From positions 1 through 21,575 of IMG/VR virus record IMGVR_UViG_3300035034_000914: 21,575 nt of DNA. One strand, written 5' to 3'. The stretch's first letter is position 1; each line of letters starts with the position of its first letter. This document shows, in pieces, positions 6,384-15,500 of the stretch. Below the pieces are notes generated by a model. It had not been told where the DNA came from and did no database searches. It saw only the letters and a list, made by a program, of their open reading frames with translations. The DNA comes from a virus. Position numbers and translations under genes: made by a program.

Positions 6384-9300
6384 ATGGCGTCCACCCCCAA
6401 AGTCCTCGGCCCTGACGGTCAGCTTCGGACGAACCTGACGTTCTCGACCACCCTCGAGAGCCGGTTCTTCTCAGGCACGACTGACAGCGACACCGTGGAC
6501 ATGGAGGTCTCCATCCGGGGAGGTGCCTTCACCAATGACCCCGACCTCATCGCCTTTGAGGACACCAACTGGGTCGTCCCCAACCCTGCGGCGTACCCCG
6601 ACGGGCTCGACCTCCTTCCGGGCAACAACAACATCCAGATCCGAGCTGTGGCTTCCTCTGGCACCATCACCTCCGCCGCCTCGGTCACGGCCACCTTGGT
6701 CCAGGAGTCCGACATCGGGGTCGAGGCCATCCCACCGAGCAACATCAGCCTGACCCAACTCGACGGATCTGTGCGTATCGACGTGGAGGGCCTTGAAGAC
6801 GCCGAGGGCTTCCAAGGGTTCAACTACTACGCCTCGTTGAGTGAGGGTGGTGGGGACATCGGGTACCAGAGGGTCAACCTCGAGACAGTGTCGGGTAGCA
6901 CGACGACAGAAGACCTCGAGACCATCACGAACCTGGAGGTCGACAGCGACATCGTCGTCGACAACAACGGCACCCCCGTGGCCGACCCGTTGTTCTACCG
7001 CCTTCGCGGTCAACAGGAGGATGAAGACGGGGTCGTCATCCAGGAGGACTTCAACTCACTCGTCCCCATCGACGAGACCGTGCGTGAGATTCGGACCACC
7101 ATCCTGGTCCAGTCTGTCCGCCAGATTCAGACGTACAGCTTCGACCACAACCGCCTGGCGACCCCCAAGAGCACACCCCCCACCATCTCCATCAGCGGGT
7201 TCGCTGCTCTCTCCCGTGAGGAGGTGCTCTACTACGTGGTCACGTCGGTGTTCTTCGACGCCACGGCCAACGTCGAGTTTGAGTCGAGCTTCAGCCAGGA
7301 GGTCGTCGGACATCCTCTTCGGGTCACCGCCACCATCGGCAACTTCCCAGTGGTGTCCCGACAGGCCATCGTGCGGGACTACGTTTTGTCGGTCTTCCGC
7401 AGCAATCCTCAAATCAAGGTTGAGGAGGGCTCTGTCTTCCGGGACACGGTCATCGACCCGTTCTCGGCGGAGGCCGAGCGGCTTCGGTTCATCCTCGACT
7501 TCCTACACCGGTCCCGGTCACCTACCCTGCTCCTTTCCATCGACGACCCCACCGGCTCTGGCACATCCATCCCGGTGTCCCAGTCCTCGTACAAGCAAGC
7601 CCTCAAGAAGGCGTTCATCCTCACATCGGATGCCGATGTACAGGCCCTCATCAACGCGGCCTTCGACGCCTACGGCAGCAACTACGGCGTGTTCCGTCGT
7701 GCCGGTCGTTCGTCCCAAGGTGAGGTGGCGTTCTTCACCCGCACCCGCCCCACTCGGACGCTCCAGTTCCCGCTCGGCACCTTGGTGTCCGGTGGTGGGC
7801 AGACGTTCCGCACGACTCGAGCGGCATCCATCCCGCTCAACCAGATCGCCTCGTACTTCAACCCCGTCACGGGTCGCTTCCAGGTCACGGTCCCTGTGAA
7901 GGCTGTGGCTGTGGGCTCCAGCGGCAACGTCGGAACAGGCCAGATCCGCACCGTCAACTCGACGCTCTCCGGCGTGTCGGTCACCAACTCGGCTGCCATG
8001 TTCGGTGGGGATGACCAGGAGACCAACCTCCAACTCACGGAGCGAGCTCGGAACCGCCTGGCCTCGGTGGACACTGGCACGGCCCGTGGCCTCCTTCAGG
8101 TCGCAGCCGATGTGCCTGGCGTCATCAAGGCCAACGTCGTCGGAGCTGGCAACGGGCTCATGCAACGAGACCTCGACGCCAACGGCGTCCATCGCGGCGG
8201 CAAGGTCGATGTGTGGGTGCTCGGGGAAAACGTCGCGACCGTCACGGACACGTTCTCGTTCACGTTCGAGATTGCCCAGGACATCCAGTTCGTGCTCATC
8301 ACGGTGCCCTCCGAGCTCAAGTTCCGGGCCATCGACACGGCACTATCGGAAGAGAACCCCATCGTTGAGATGCTCGATTTCGCCGACGCTGGCTACGAGT
8401 TCAAGAACGCCAGCACAGGAGAGGTGTTCGACCTGACCGGTGTGACCATCACGGGATTCGACTCCATCCAGTTGGACACGTCCATTCCCCAGCCGGCCGT
8501 CGACCTCACCGATGTCGTCCTCGGGTCCTACCGCCGCCGCGTGGGCTCGACCTTCACGTTCCCTCGCCAGCCGGTGTCCGAGATCACGGCGGTCGAGGGT
8601 GTGGTGTCGGGAAGCCTTCCCACCACGGCTTTCGCCCTCAACCATCCGGACCCGCCGCTCGAGAAGGGACGGTCCTCCTTGGCCAGCGACTTCCTCCAAA
8701 TCATCCCTTTCACGGACGACTTGGGGGACACGGTGCCCTCCGGAGAACTCATCGCGGTGTCCGAAGAGCCACACACGCTCATCGGCGAGTACCTCGAGTA
8801 CGTGGACAACCTCGGGGCTGTGTTCCTGACAGTGGTGATCACCGACAGCACAGGCACCATCACGTACAAGGGGCCGAACGACCCCAGCGGCAACCCCGAC
8901 TACATCCTTATTCTCGGCGACCAGACAACGCCTTTGGCCATCAAGCGGGTTGAGGGTGGGGCCATTGCGTCAGGAGCCAACGTCCTCGTCTCCTACAGCC
9001 ACGACGAGAACTTCACGGTGACGTACAAGACGAACCTGGTCATCTCGACGGTTCAGGATGCAGTGGATGAGATGCGGCACGCCACAGCAGACGTCATTGC
9101 CAAGGAGGCTGTGCCTGTCCCCCTCGACCTGCAGGCCACGATCATCCTCAACAAGGGCAAGGGCCAGTCGGATGTAGACCCCGTGCTCCGGACGAACCTC
9201 GAGAACTTCACCACGAACCTTCGCTTGGGCGACCCGGCCCGACAGTCCGACATCATCAACGTCATCGAGAACACGGACGGCGTGTCCTACGTCGTCGTGC

Positions 9301-9848
9301 CCCTCACGTTGATGGTTCGCGGTGAGGGCAGCCAGGTGGTTCGCGAAGTCCTCACCACCGACCTCTCTGCTGATGTGTCCCAACCCGTCGACCTCTCGAC
9401 GGCCTCGGTGCTCGTCTGGCTCATCGAAGAGGAGTTGTCGGCAGCGACCACCAACGGCGGCGGTCCAGACACGGAGTTCCGTGGGGTCTTCCAGGACGAC
9501 ATCGCCCTCAATCTCCTTGCGGCCACAGCCCAACTGTCCGCTCTCGGGTTGGGGGTGGGGCGGGCGTACATCATCGGGTCCGATGGAGCATCCATCTCGG
9601 GCTTCTCCGACGACGCCACACTCATCGCCGCTGGGTACACCGACGCGACAGCTCGGGAGACAGAGCGGAAGCGGCTCACGGCCAACCGAGTGCTGGTCTC
9701 CACGGGCTCCGCCGACGCACCGGTCAGCCATGACTACGCCATCACCTACGTCGTCGGAGAGGACACGGGAGCCAAAGACATCGACCCAGGTGAGGCGGAG
9801 TACATCACCGTCGGCAACTTCCTGTTCACCTACGACCAGGATCAGTAG
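6384..9848 (+). CDS. Baseplate J/gp6-like wedge protein, very large, with Ig/FN3-like N-terminus
   Basis: The protein has 1154 residues; T4 gp6 has about 660 and P2 gpJ about 300. The J signature is clear at about 461-590: 'FPLGTLVSGGGQTFRTT', a beta piece with GSSGNVGTGQI, GGDDQETNLQLTERARNRL, then GTARGLLQVAADVPGVIKA. A second J/gp6-type region at about 890-985 has a helix (VQDAVDEMRHATADVIAKEA) and 'DPARQSDIINVIENTDGVSY'. Residues 1-110 look Ig-like (NNIQIRAVASSGTITSAASV) and 115-215 FN3-like (PPSNISLTQLDGSVRIDVEG), both unusual additions. It forms the wedge ring that controls sheath contraction. It starts 3 nt after the gp25-like stop with only a weak ribosome site (CGGTGA), which suggests coupling. 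J assignment is secure; the roles of the extra domains are inferred. Confidence 0.92.
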   Translation: MASTPKVLGPDGQLRTNLTFSTTLESRFFSGTTDSDTVDMEVSIRGGAFTNDPDLIAFEDTNWVVPNPAAYPDGLDLLPGNNNIQIRAVASSGTITSAASVTATLVQESDIGVEAIPPSNISLTQLDGSVRIDVEGLEDAEGFQGFNYYASLSEGGGDIGYQRVNLETVSGSTTTEDLETITNLEVDSDIVVDNNGTPVADPLFYRLRGQQEDEDGVVIQEDFNSLVPIDETVREIRTTILVQSVRQIQTYSFDHNRLATPKSTPPTISISGFAALSREEVLYYVVTSVFFDATANVEFESSFSQEVVGHPLRVTATIGNFPVVSRQAIVRDYVLSVFRSNPQIKVEEGSVFRDTVIDPFSAEAERLRFILDFLHRSRSPTLLLSIDDPTGSGTSIPVSQSSYKQALKKAFILTSDADVQALINAAFDAYGSNYGVFRRAGRSSQGEVAFFTRTRPTRTLQFPLGTLVSGGGQTFRTTRAASIPLNQIASYFNPVTGRFQVTVPVKAVAVGSSGNVGTGQIRTVNSTLSGVSVTNSAAMFGGDDQETNLQLTERARNRLASVDTGTARGLLQVAADVPGVIKANVVGAGNGLMQRDLDANGVHRGGKVDVWVLGENVATVTDTFSFTFEIAQDIQFVLITVPSELKFRAIDTALSEENPIVEMLDFADAGYEFKNASTGEVFDLTGVTITGFDSIQLDTSIPQPAVDLTDVVLGSYRRRVGSTFTFPRQPVSEITAVEGVVSGSLPTTAFALNHPDPPLEKGRSSLASDFLQIIPFTDDLGDTVPSGELIAVSEEPHTLIGEYLEYVDNLGAVFLTVVITDSTGTITYKGPNDPSGNPDYILILGDQTTPLAIKRVEGGAIASGANVLVSYSHDENFTVTYKTNLVISTVQDAVDEMRHATADVIAKEAVPVPLDLQATIILNKGKGQSDVDPVLRTNLENFTTNLRLGDPARQSDIINVIENTDGVSYVVVPLTLMVRGEGSQVVREVLTTDLSADVSQPVDLSTASVLVWLIEEELSAATTNGGGPDTEFRGVFQDDIALNLLAATAQLSALGLGVGRAYIIGSDGASISGFSDDATLIAAGYTDATARETERKRLTANRVLVSTGSADAPVSHDYAITYVVGEDTGAKDIDPGEAEYITVGNFLFTYDQDQ

Positions 9849-9850
9849 CC

Positions 9851-11191
9851 ATGGGTCACGACTACGACGACAAGAAGAGCCTCCTCCCCTTCAACATCCC
9901 CCAGAACCCCTCTCCAGACACCGAGACGGGCCAGTCGTTTGAGCGGAACCAACAGGCTCTCACCAACGAGATCATGACGACCTTCCTGGCCGTCCTCCCC
10001 TCGAACTACGTCTCGAACACCAACGGCCCTTGGTACACCCTCCAGTTCCAGGCCATGGCAGAGCAACTCGCGGCCATCCAAATCGTCGGCCAGGAGGTCA
10101 ACAAGGACTCCGACTTCGACTTCACGCGACCCGAGTTCCTCTGGGAGGTGCTCGGGACCCTCGTGTTCCCTGCCGCCACGGAACGCGGAGGAGCCCCTCT
10201 TCTCGACGGCGACATCGACTACCGGGCGTTCCTCCACAAGATGGTGCTCCTGTTGCTCCAGGGATCCACTGCGGCGACCCTCGAGGAGGGGGCGGAGTGC
10301 TTGATCGACTCCCAGGTGGTGCTCGTCGAGAAGTTCCTCTCGAGCATCCAGCGGGATCCCAACGGTGCCTGGACCATCGACAACCAGTTTGAGGTCGAGC
10401 TCAACGTCCAAGGCTTCCCCGACGGGACAGACCCTTTCACCTTCCAGGAGAACCTGCTCCTCGTGATGCAGGCCCTCAAGCCCGCTCACATCCTGATTCA
10501 ACTCGCCTACGTGTTCGACGACGACTTCCGAGACGAGTTCGGCAACCTGTTCGACGACAGCGACGCGGTGACCATCGACGGTGGGATGCAATGGGAGATG
10601 TCGTCGTACTACTACGACGACCTCCGGAAAAACTGCTACGGAGCCAAGCAACTCTCGGGAGAGGGCGACACCCTCGCGGACAGGACGTTGTTCACCGACC
10701 CGGACGTGAGCTTCCTGAGCATCACCCAAGGAGCTGAGCTCCACATCCTGAGTGGGGTCAATGCGGGCCGCTACCGGGTCATCGACGTGCGGGCGTTCCC
10801 CGTCGGTGATGACACCACGGCTCGAGCCTACACGACCTCACCGACGGGCCTCACGGGTTCTGCAACGGTCGAGGGCGATGTCATCACAGACAGCACCCAG
10901 AACTGGGCTCTCGCCGAGGAGGGGGAACTCCTCACGTTCACGGCAGGACCGAACGCAGGCACGTACCGCATGGATGTGCTCCTGGGGCCTCTGGGAGGCC
11001 CGCTGGGCGACCCGGTCGCCACAGGCCCAGCCGACGAGGTGCGAGTCTCTCCGGCCATCCTACGGGTCGACAGACGCATGGATACGGCATCGGTGACCGG
11101 CCAGGCGTACACGGTGACGGTCGACCGGCTTGGTGTGCGAGGTCCGAAGACCCGCACCAGCGAGGACGTGTCGAGCCAGTTCTACCTCTGA
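9851..11191 (+). CDS. Baseplate protein in gpI position, possible fibre connector
   Basis: The protein has 446 residues and starts 2 nt after the J-like stop. The N-terminal 235 residues are helical ('FERNQQALTNEIMTTFLAVL', then 'WYTLQFQAMAEQLAAIQIVG'), which resembles tail protein I/YmfQ-type proteins. Those genes normally follow J and link the baseplate to tail fibres. A helical stretch ending 'LLLVMQALKPAHILIQLAYV' follows. The C-terminal third is beta-rich with two copies of a motif: 'GAELHILSGVNAGRYRVIDV' near residue 295 and 'GELLTFTAGPNAGTYRMDVL' near 355. The order wedge, J, then this protein supports the assignment, but sequence resemblance to gpI is weak by eye. Its last 10 nt overlap the end of the opposing gene on the minus strand, leaving no space for a terminator. 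Confidence 0.7.
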   Translation: MGHDYDDKKSLLPFNIPQNPSPDTETGQSFERNQQALTNEIMTTFLAVLPSNYVSNTNGPWYTLQFQAMAEQLAAIQIVGQEVNKDSDFDFTRPEFLWEVLGTLVFPAATERGGAPLLDGDIDYRAFLHKMVLLLLQGSTAATLEEGAECLIDSQVVLVEKFLSSIQRDPNGAWTIDNQFEVELNVQGFPDGTDPFTFQENLLLVMQALKPAHILIQLAYVFDDDFRDEFGNLFDDSDAVTIDGGMQWEMSSYYYDDLRKNCYGAKQLSGEGDTLADRTLFTDPDVSFLSITQGAELHILSGVNAGRYRVIDVRAFPVGDDTTARAYTTSPTGLTGSATVEGDVITDSTQNWALAEEGELLTFTAGPNAGTYRMDVLLGPLGGPLGDPVATGPADEVRVSPAILRVDRRMDTASVTGQAYTVTVDRLGVRGPKTRTSEDVSSQFYL

Positions 11192-11790
11192 GCATCCTGA
11201 CGGCACGCGGCCTTGGAACCCCACCGGGCCTTGTGCATCAACTTCGGACCGTTGTGGAGGGTGTCAGGGTAGTGGGGGCCGACCCCATTCTCCTCACGAG
11301 CCTTGTCGGTGGCAGCCTTGCGGGCTTCCTGCCAGTCAATGTGCTCGTGAGTGTTGCCGCGGGGCTCGGGGTTCGCGAGCTCCCATGCGGCGAGTTCGGC
11401 GTGGAACGCAGCCGAACGGGCCTCCCCATCCACCTTGAGACGCTTGGAGTGATCCCGGATGGTGCCCGCAAGTTCGGGGCGAAGCAGGGATGCGGGGGCG
11501 TCCTCGAGTTGGTGTCCCGCGACCATGGGGGCGATGGTGGCTCCACCGGTCGGATGGTTGATGCGGATGGAGACCCCACAGGCGGTCTCCACGAGATCCC
11601 ACTTGGGCTGCGGCCAAGGGACTTCCTCGCCGCTCCAGAGGGTGGCGGGTCCGAGCTTCGGTTCAGCGGTCGTACACTGGGGACACCAGAACCGCATGGT
11701 GATGCCACGGGAGGGCTGGTTCTGCCAACCACGCTCCACGAACATGTTCGCATCGCCTTCGAGTCCGCAGCCGTAGCACTTGATCTGCAT
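11182..11790 (-). CDS. Zinc-ribbon protein of unknown function
   Basis: The protein has 202 residues if started at the ATG at 11790. A second ATG at 11796 is possible, but AAGGGG (11798-11803, minus strand) sits only 1 nt from it and 7 nt from 11790. The N-terminus has a clear four-cysteine ribbon: C5-x2-C8 (CYGCG) and C36-x2-C39 (CPQC). The middle has 'WDLVETACGVSIRINHPTGG'. The C-terminal half is charged and helical (KRLKVDGEARSAAFHAELAA), and the protein ends with scattered His/Arg/Lys. Zinc ribbons of this kind bind nucleic acid or protein; no catalytic motif is visible. It lies 50 nt downstream of the uracil-DNA glycosylase gene on the same strand, so the two are probably co-transcribed. 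The open frame continues upstream to 12132, but only through a shadow of the glycosylase gene. Confidence 0.75.
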   Translation of the reverse strand: MQIKCYGCGLEGDANMFVERGWQNQPSRGITMRFWCPQCTTAEPKLGPATLWSGEEVPWPQPKWDLVETACGVSIRINHPTGGATIAPMVAGHQLEDAPASLLRPELAGTIRDHSKRLKVDGEARSAAFHAELAAWELANPEPRGNTHEHIDWQEARKAATDKAREENGVGPHYPDTLHNGPKLMHKARWGSKAACRQDAQR

Positions 11791-11797
11791 GGTCATT

Positions 11798-11803
11798 CCC
11801 CTT
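11798..11803 (-). promoter_or_regulatory. Shine-Dalgarno AAGGGG that decides the zinc-ribbon start
   Basis: Read on the minus strand the sequence is CAAGGGGA-ATG-ACC-ATG. The spacer is 1 nt to the first ATG and 7 nt to the second (11790), favouring the second. Confidence 0.5.
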
Positions 11804-11840
11804 GTGCTTCTACAACGCGGTTGGCCCGCGATTGGAACCC

Positions 11841-12443
11841 TTACATCGCAACCAGTCGGAGAACTTTCCCGAGGTCGGCCACGATGTGTTTGGCGGCGGT
11901 CTTGGCGGTGGAGGGGTTGTCCTTGTTCCGGAGCACGTAGGACGGGTGGTAGGTCACCACGAGGGGAGCCATGACTCCTGTGACCTTGTTCTCGTAGAGC
12001 CAGTCCTTCTTGCGGAGGTACCCCACAGCGGTGTCCGAGTTGTTGGTGAGGTAGCGACCCGCGACACCTCCGATGGCCAGGATGACTCGAGGGCGGATGA
12101 GAGCGAGTTGGGTGTGCAGGAACGGGGCACAAGACTCAATCTCGGCCTCGGTCGGGTCACGGTTCCCTGATGGGCGACACTTCACCAGGTTGAGGACGTA
12201 GATGTCCGCCCGCTTGAGACCCACGCGACGAAGGAACCCGTTGAGAAGTTCTCCGGCTGGCCCCGAGAAGGGTTCCCCGGTGCGGTTCTCCTCCTCCCCT
12301 GGAGCTTCCCCGATGACCACGATGGCGGCATTGGGGTCACCTGAGCCAAAGACGAGGCAGTTGCGTCCCTTTGAGAGGGAGCAGCGGGTGCATCCCTCAG
12401 CTTGGGATGCCTTCAGATAATCGAGGCGGTCTTGGGTGTACAT
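11841..12443 (-). CDS. Family 4 (4Fe-4S) uracil-DNA glycosylase
   Basis: The protein has 200 residues, the usual length for this family. It removes uracil from DNA, the first step of base-excision repair. Visible signatures are the catalytic-site motif GEAPGEEEN at 45-53, GEPFSGPAGELL at 56-67, and the active-site motif HPSYVLR at 166-172. The four cysteines that hold the iron-sulfur cluster are C18, C21 (CTRC), C89 (NLVKCRPSGNRDP) and C105. All expected motifs are intact, so it should be active. Phages use such enzymes to repair deaminated cytosine or mis-incorporated dUTP. It is read leftward from a 105-nt gap shared with the fibre gene at 12549. Its ribosome site is weak (GCAGG, 3-4 nt from the ATG). 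A zinc-ribbon gene follows on the same strand. Confidence 0.95.
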   Translation of the reverse strand: MYTQDRLDYLKASQAEGCTRCSLSKGRNCLVFGSGDPNAAIVVIGEAPGEEENRTGEPFSGPAGELLNGFLRRVGLKRADIYVLNLVKCRPSGNRDPTEAEIESCAPFLHTQLALIRPRVILAIGGVAGRYLTNNSDTAVGYLRKKDWLYENKVTGVMAPLVVTYHPSYVLRNKDNPSTAKTAAKHIVADLGKVLRLVAM

Positions 12444-12504
12444 GAGCCTGCTTACGCGGCGGAGACGCCCCGAGGACCCCCCTTCCGGGTGACGCGGTGG
12501 CTTC

Positions 12505-12525
12505 CCTATAGGCGGGGACCTGTAG
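12505..12525 (+). promoter_or_regulatory. CCTATAG-N9-TGTAGAG leader motif
   Basis: CCTATAG (12505-12511), 9 nt, then TGTAGAG; 8 nt later comes the ribosome site. The copy at 18191 has the same two blocks with the same 9-nt and 8-nt spacings, although the spacer bases differ. CTATA and TGTAG can also pair (5 bp with one G-U), so a leader hairpin is an alternative to a promoter. Confidence 0.5.
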
Positions 12526-12532
12526 AGTCCCC
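12514..12532 (+). other. GC-rich hairpin in the fibre-gene leader
   Basis: The stem is GGGGAC/GTCCCC (6 bp) with loop CTGTAGA. The GTAG half of the leader motif is in the loop. No T-run follows, so it is not a typical intrinsic terminator; it would lie just upstream of the ribosome site. Confidence 0.4.
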
Positions 12533-12548
12533 CTCGAGAGGAGCCTGG

Positions 12549-15500
12549 ATGCCCGCTCGGATCCGCAGCACGATCCTCGCAGTCGATGTCGATGAAGCGA
12601 GCCGCAACGACGCCGTCGTTGGGTCCGTCGTGTCATTGGTGTCTCTGGACGCGGCTTCGACCTACGCTTGGGCCATCACCTTCGCTCCCGAAGGTTCGAC
12701 GGCCACTTTCACGGGGTCGAGTTCTGCCATCTCCCCCGGCACGTTCTCGGTGGACTTGGAAGGGCCGTACCTCATTCGGCTCATCATCGACGCCACGCTT
12801 CCGACGGAGGATGTCCAGTACGTCCGAGTTCGAGCCCTCACGGCCTTTGGTGAGCTCACCTTGGTGTCCGCCGGCGAACGCCGCGACGACACAGGGGTCA
12901 TTCCCGTCGATGTGGATGTCGAAGGTTGGGCGAACGAGCAGAACGCGAACATCCAGACCCTCTTGGGCTTCATCAAGCCCATGGTGGCGTCTGGGCGGAT
13001 GCTCTACGTCGACTCCAACGACGGCACGTCCGAGTACGCGGACCACGCCACCATTCAGGCGGCCATCACCGACGCCAACTCGAGCACCCCGAGTGCGGCG
13101 GAACCTTGGGTCATCCTGGTTCGCCCGGGTACCTACACCGAAGACCTGACCTTCTTCCCCTGGGTCCACGTCCTGGGCTGGCCCGGCAACCCTGACGGAC
13201 AGACCTCCGAAGCTGTTCGGGTCATGGGAACCCACACGGCGTTCTCGACGGCGGCACCGGAACGAACCCTACTGGCGAACCTCCACATCGAGAACGCCAC
13301 GGACACGACCTCGGCGGCCATCACGAAGACCGGCCTCGGCACACTTCGGGTGTTCGGCTCCAAAGTGGAGTCCAGTGGGTCGGATGCGAGCCAGGGACCC
13401 GCCATCCTGTTGTCGGCGGGCGGCCTCGATGTCGTTCGAGGTGTGTTGACCCAGAACTCTGCCAACGGTGCAGGGACCTACGCCCTCGTCCAGGACGGTA
13501 GCAACACCACCTCGACGTTCAATGACTCGACCCTTCAGGGGCCGAGCGGTGTGTTGCTCAATGACGGCGGCCCTGTCTTCAACGTCGTCTGTGAGATGTT
13601 CCACACGAACCTCACGACAGCCCACGCCGCTGGGACAGGTATTGCTGGCCTCCCGACCCAGCTCACCCTTCAAGGGTGTGAGCTCAACGTGGCGGGTGCG
13701 TATGGCATTGCCATCAACCCTGGGTCGGATGTCTACGCAGGAGCTGTGGCAGCGGACGTTCGGTTCACCAACATCAACGCGGACATCTTCTTCGAGGTCA
13801 CTGGGCTCGGCGGCACCCGCGAGCTCTCCCTTGGTTCGGTCATCTACGGTGCCACGGTGTTCCCAGGTGGAAGCCCGACCTACGCGGCCACCACCAAGTC
13901 AAAGACCAACTTCTACGACAACACGTTCTCTGGCCTGCTCTCCTCGAACGTGCAGGATGCCATCGACGAGTTGTCGGGGTCGGCGGCCATTGCTCCGCTC
14001 GTCTACCACGAGAACATGCCCGAGGTTCCCGACGACACGGTGAGGTACCGGGGTTGGGCATCGGTCACCTGCCAGCTCATCGCCATCCGCGTCTACATGG
14101 AGTCGCCGAACACCCAGGGCAACTACACCCTCACCGTCACCAACAACGCCACGGGCAACACGGTGCTCTCGGCGGCGTCTTTCGACATGAACACCTTGGT
14201 GGCCCAGACGCCGACCCCGGTGGCGTTGACGGCTGTACCCGCCGACCTCCTGTTCGCCTCCCTCGACCGCTGGACCATCACCCTCACTTCGGATGACCCA
14301 GGTTTCGACGGAGAGTCCGTCTACGTGGCCTTGGTGTTCAACTCAACGTCGGGTGCCCCGGCGGTTGTCCAGGACTGGGCGACGACGCTCCTCATCGGGA
14401 ACATCTCGGGTGGAACGAACCCTGAGCTCACGCCTGGCGACGTGATGGTGTTCGGCACGAGCCCTGTGGCAGTGGTGTCTGGAGCAGGCCAAGGTCGGCT
14501 CCGGTACAACCAGGGCACGGTGGAGTTTGAGGTCTCGGTCGATGGCGGCCCTTGGTCGGGCATCGGTTCAGGTGGTGGTGGCTCACCCTTCATTCACAAG
14601 AACGTGCCTCCGCTCCCCGGGAACACCTACCGGTATGAGGGGTGGACCCCCATCGACGCGGTGGTTGGGGACATCTCGGTAGCGATGGCGACGGTGAACA
14701 CCCAGGGCACCTACCAGGCGACGTTCACGAACGAGACCACGGGCCAGACGATGCTCGTCGGCCCTGACTTCGCCATGAACACCTTGGTCGCGGGTGTCGT
14801 GACCTCGCTCTCGTTGACGGGCACGGTTGCGGATCTCACGTTCAGTGCTGGGGACGAGTGGTCCGTCGAGTTCATCTCCGACGACTTGTCGTTCGACGGT
14901 GTGGGAGTCTACTTCTCCATCCTGTTCGGTGCGGACAGCACGATCACGGTGTCGGGTTCGCCGCCAGACGATGACCAGTTCGAAGTGACCGTTTTCCCGA
15001 ACAACACCGCCAACCACCTGTTCTTCCCGCCCTACGACTGCACCGTGACGGCCATCAAGGTGTACGGCCAAACCACGCCGACGACGGCGGGCACCTACTT
15101 GATGTCCGTCAAGAACCTCGACTCCGCCGCCAACCTGTTGTCTTTGGCTGCGTTCGACCTCACGGGGCTCCCCCCAGCGAGCTTGACCGATGCCGGGTTG
15201 ACCCTGTTCCCTGCGAACCTCCAGGTGCCGGAGGGAACACCCGTCCGGTTCCAGTTCATCTCGGACAACGCGGACCTGGTGGCTTCGGGTCTCTACGCTC
15301 AGATCATCTACATCGGTGGCTCGAGCGACGACGACCAGTTCGAGATGTCGGTGTTCCCGAACAACACCGTCAACCACATCATGTTCGCCCCCTACGACAT
15401 GCAGATCCTCGCCATCAAGGTGTACGGCCAGGTCAGCCCAACGACAGCAGGGGTCTACACGCTGGCAGTCGAGGACTTGGATGGGTCGAACAACCTGTTG

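Larger units (their letters stand above)
12444..12548. promoter_or_regulatory. Divergent intergenic region between glycosylase and first fibre gene
   Basis: This 105-nt gap must carry the start signals for the leftward glycosylase pair and the rightward fibre block. Seen directly: the CCTATAG...GTAG motif (12505-12525), and a GC-rich hairpin with GGGGAC (12514-12519) pairing with GTCCCC (12527-12532) around a 7-nt loop. A strong ribosome site GAGAGGAG (12536-12543) lies 5 nt before the fibre ATG. CCTATAGG (12505-12512) is self-complementary, so it reads the same on both strands. No clear sigma-70 -35/-10 pair is visible. Confidence 0.55.

Noticed and set aside
11191-11240. Bidirectional terminator at the convergent gene ends
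   Set aside because: The two stops overlap and I see no hairpin with a T-run in the following bases.
11797-12132. Upstream extension of the zinc-ribbon frame
   Set aside because: It runs inside the glycosylase gene in another frame and has shadow composition; a ribosome site is present just ahead of 11790.
12490-12512. T7-like promoter on the minus strand (CCTATAGGGAAG)
   Set aside because: Only the CTATAGGGA end resembles a T7 promoter; the upstream recognition half is absent and nothing here suggests a T7-type phage.
12402-12548. Upstream extension of fibre A to an earlier ATG
   Set aside because: It would overlap the glycosylase start and read through the intergenic motif; the ATG at 12549 has a near-perfect ribosome site and aligns with the start of fibre B.
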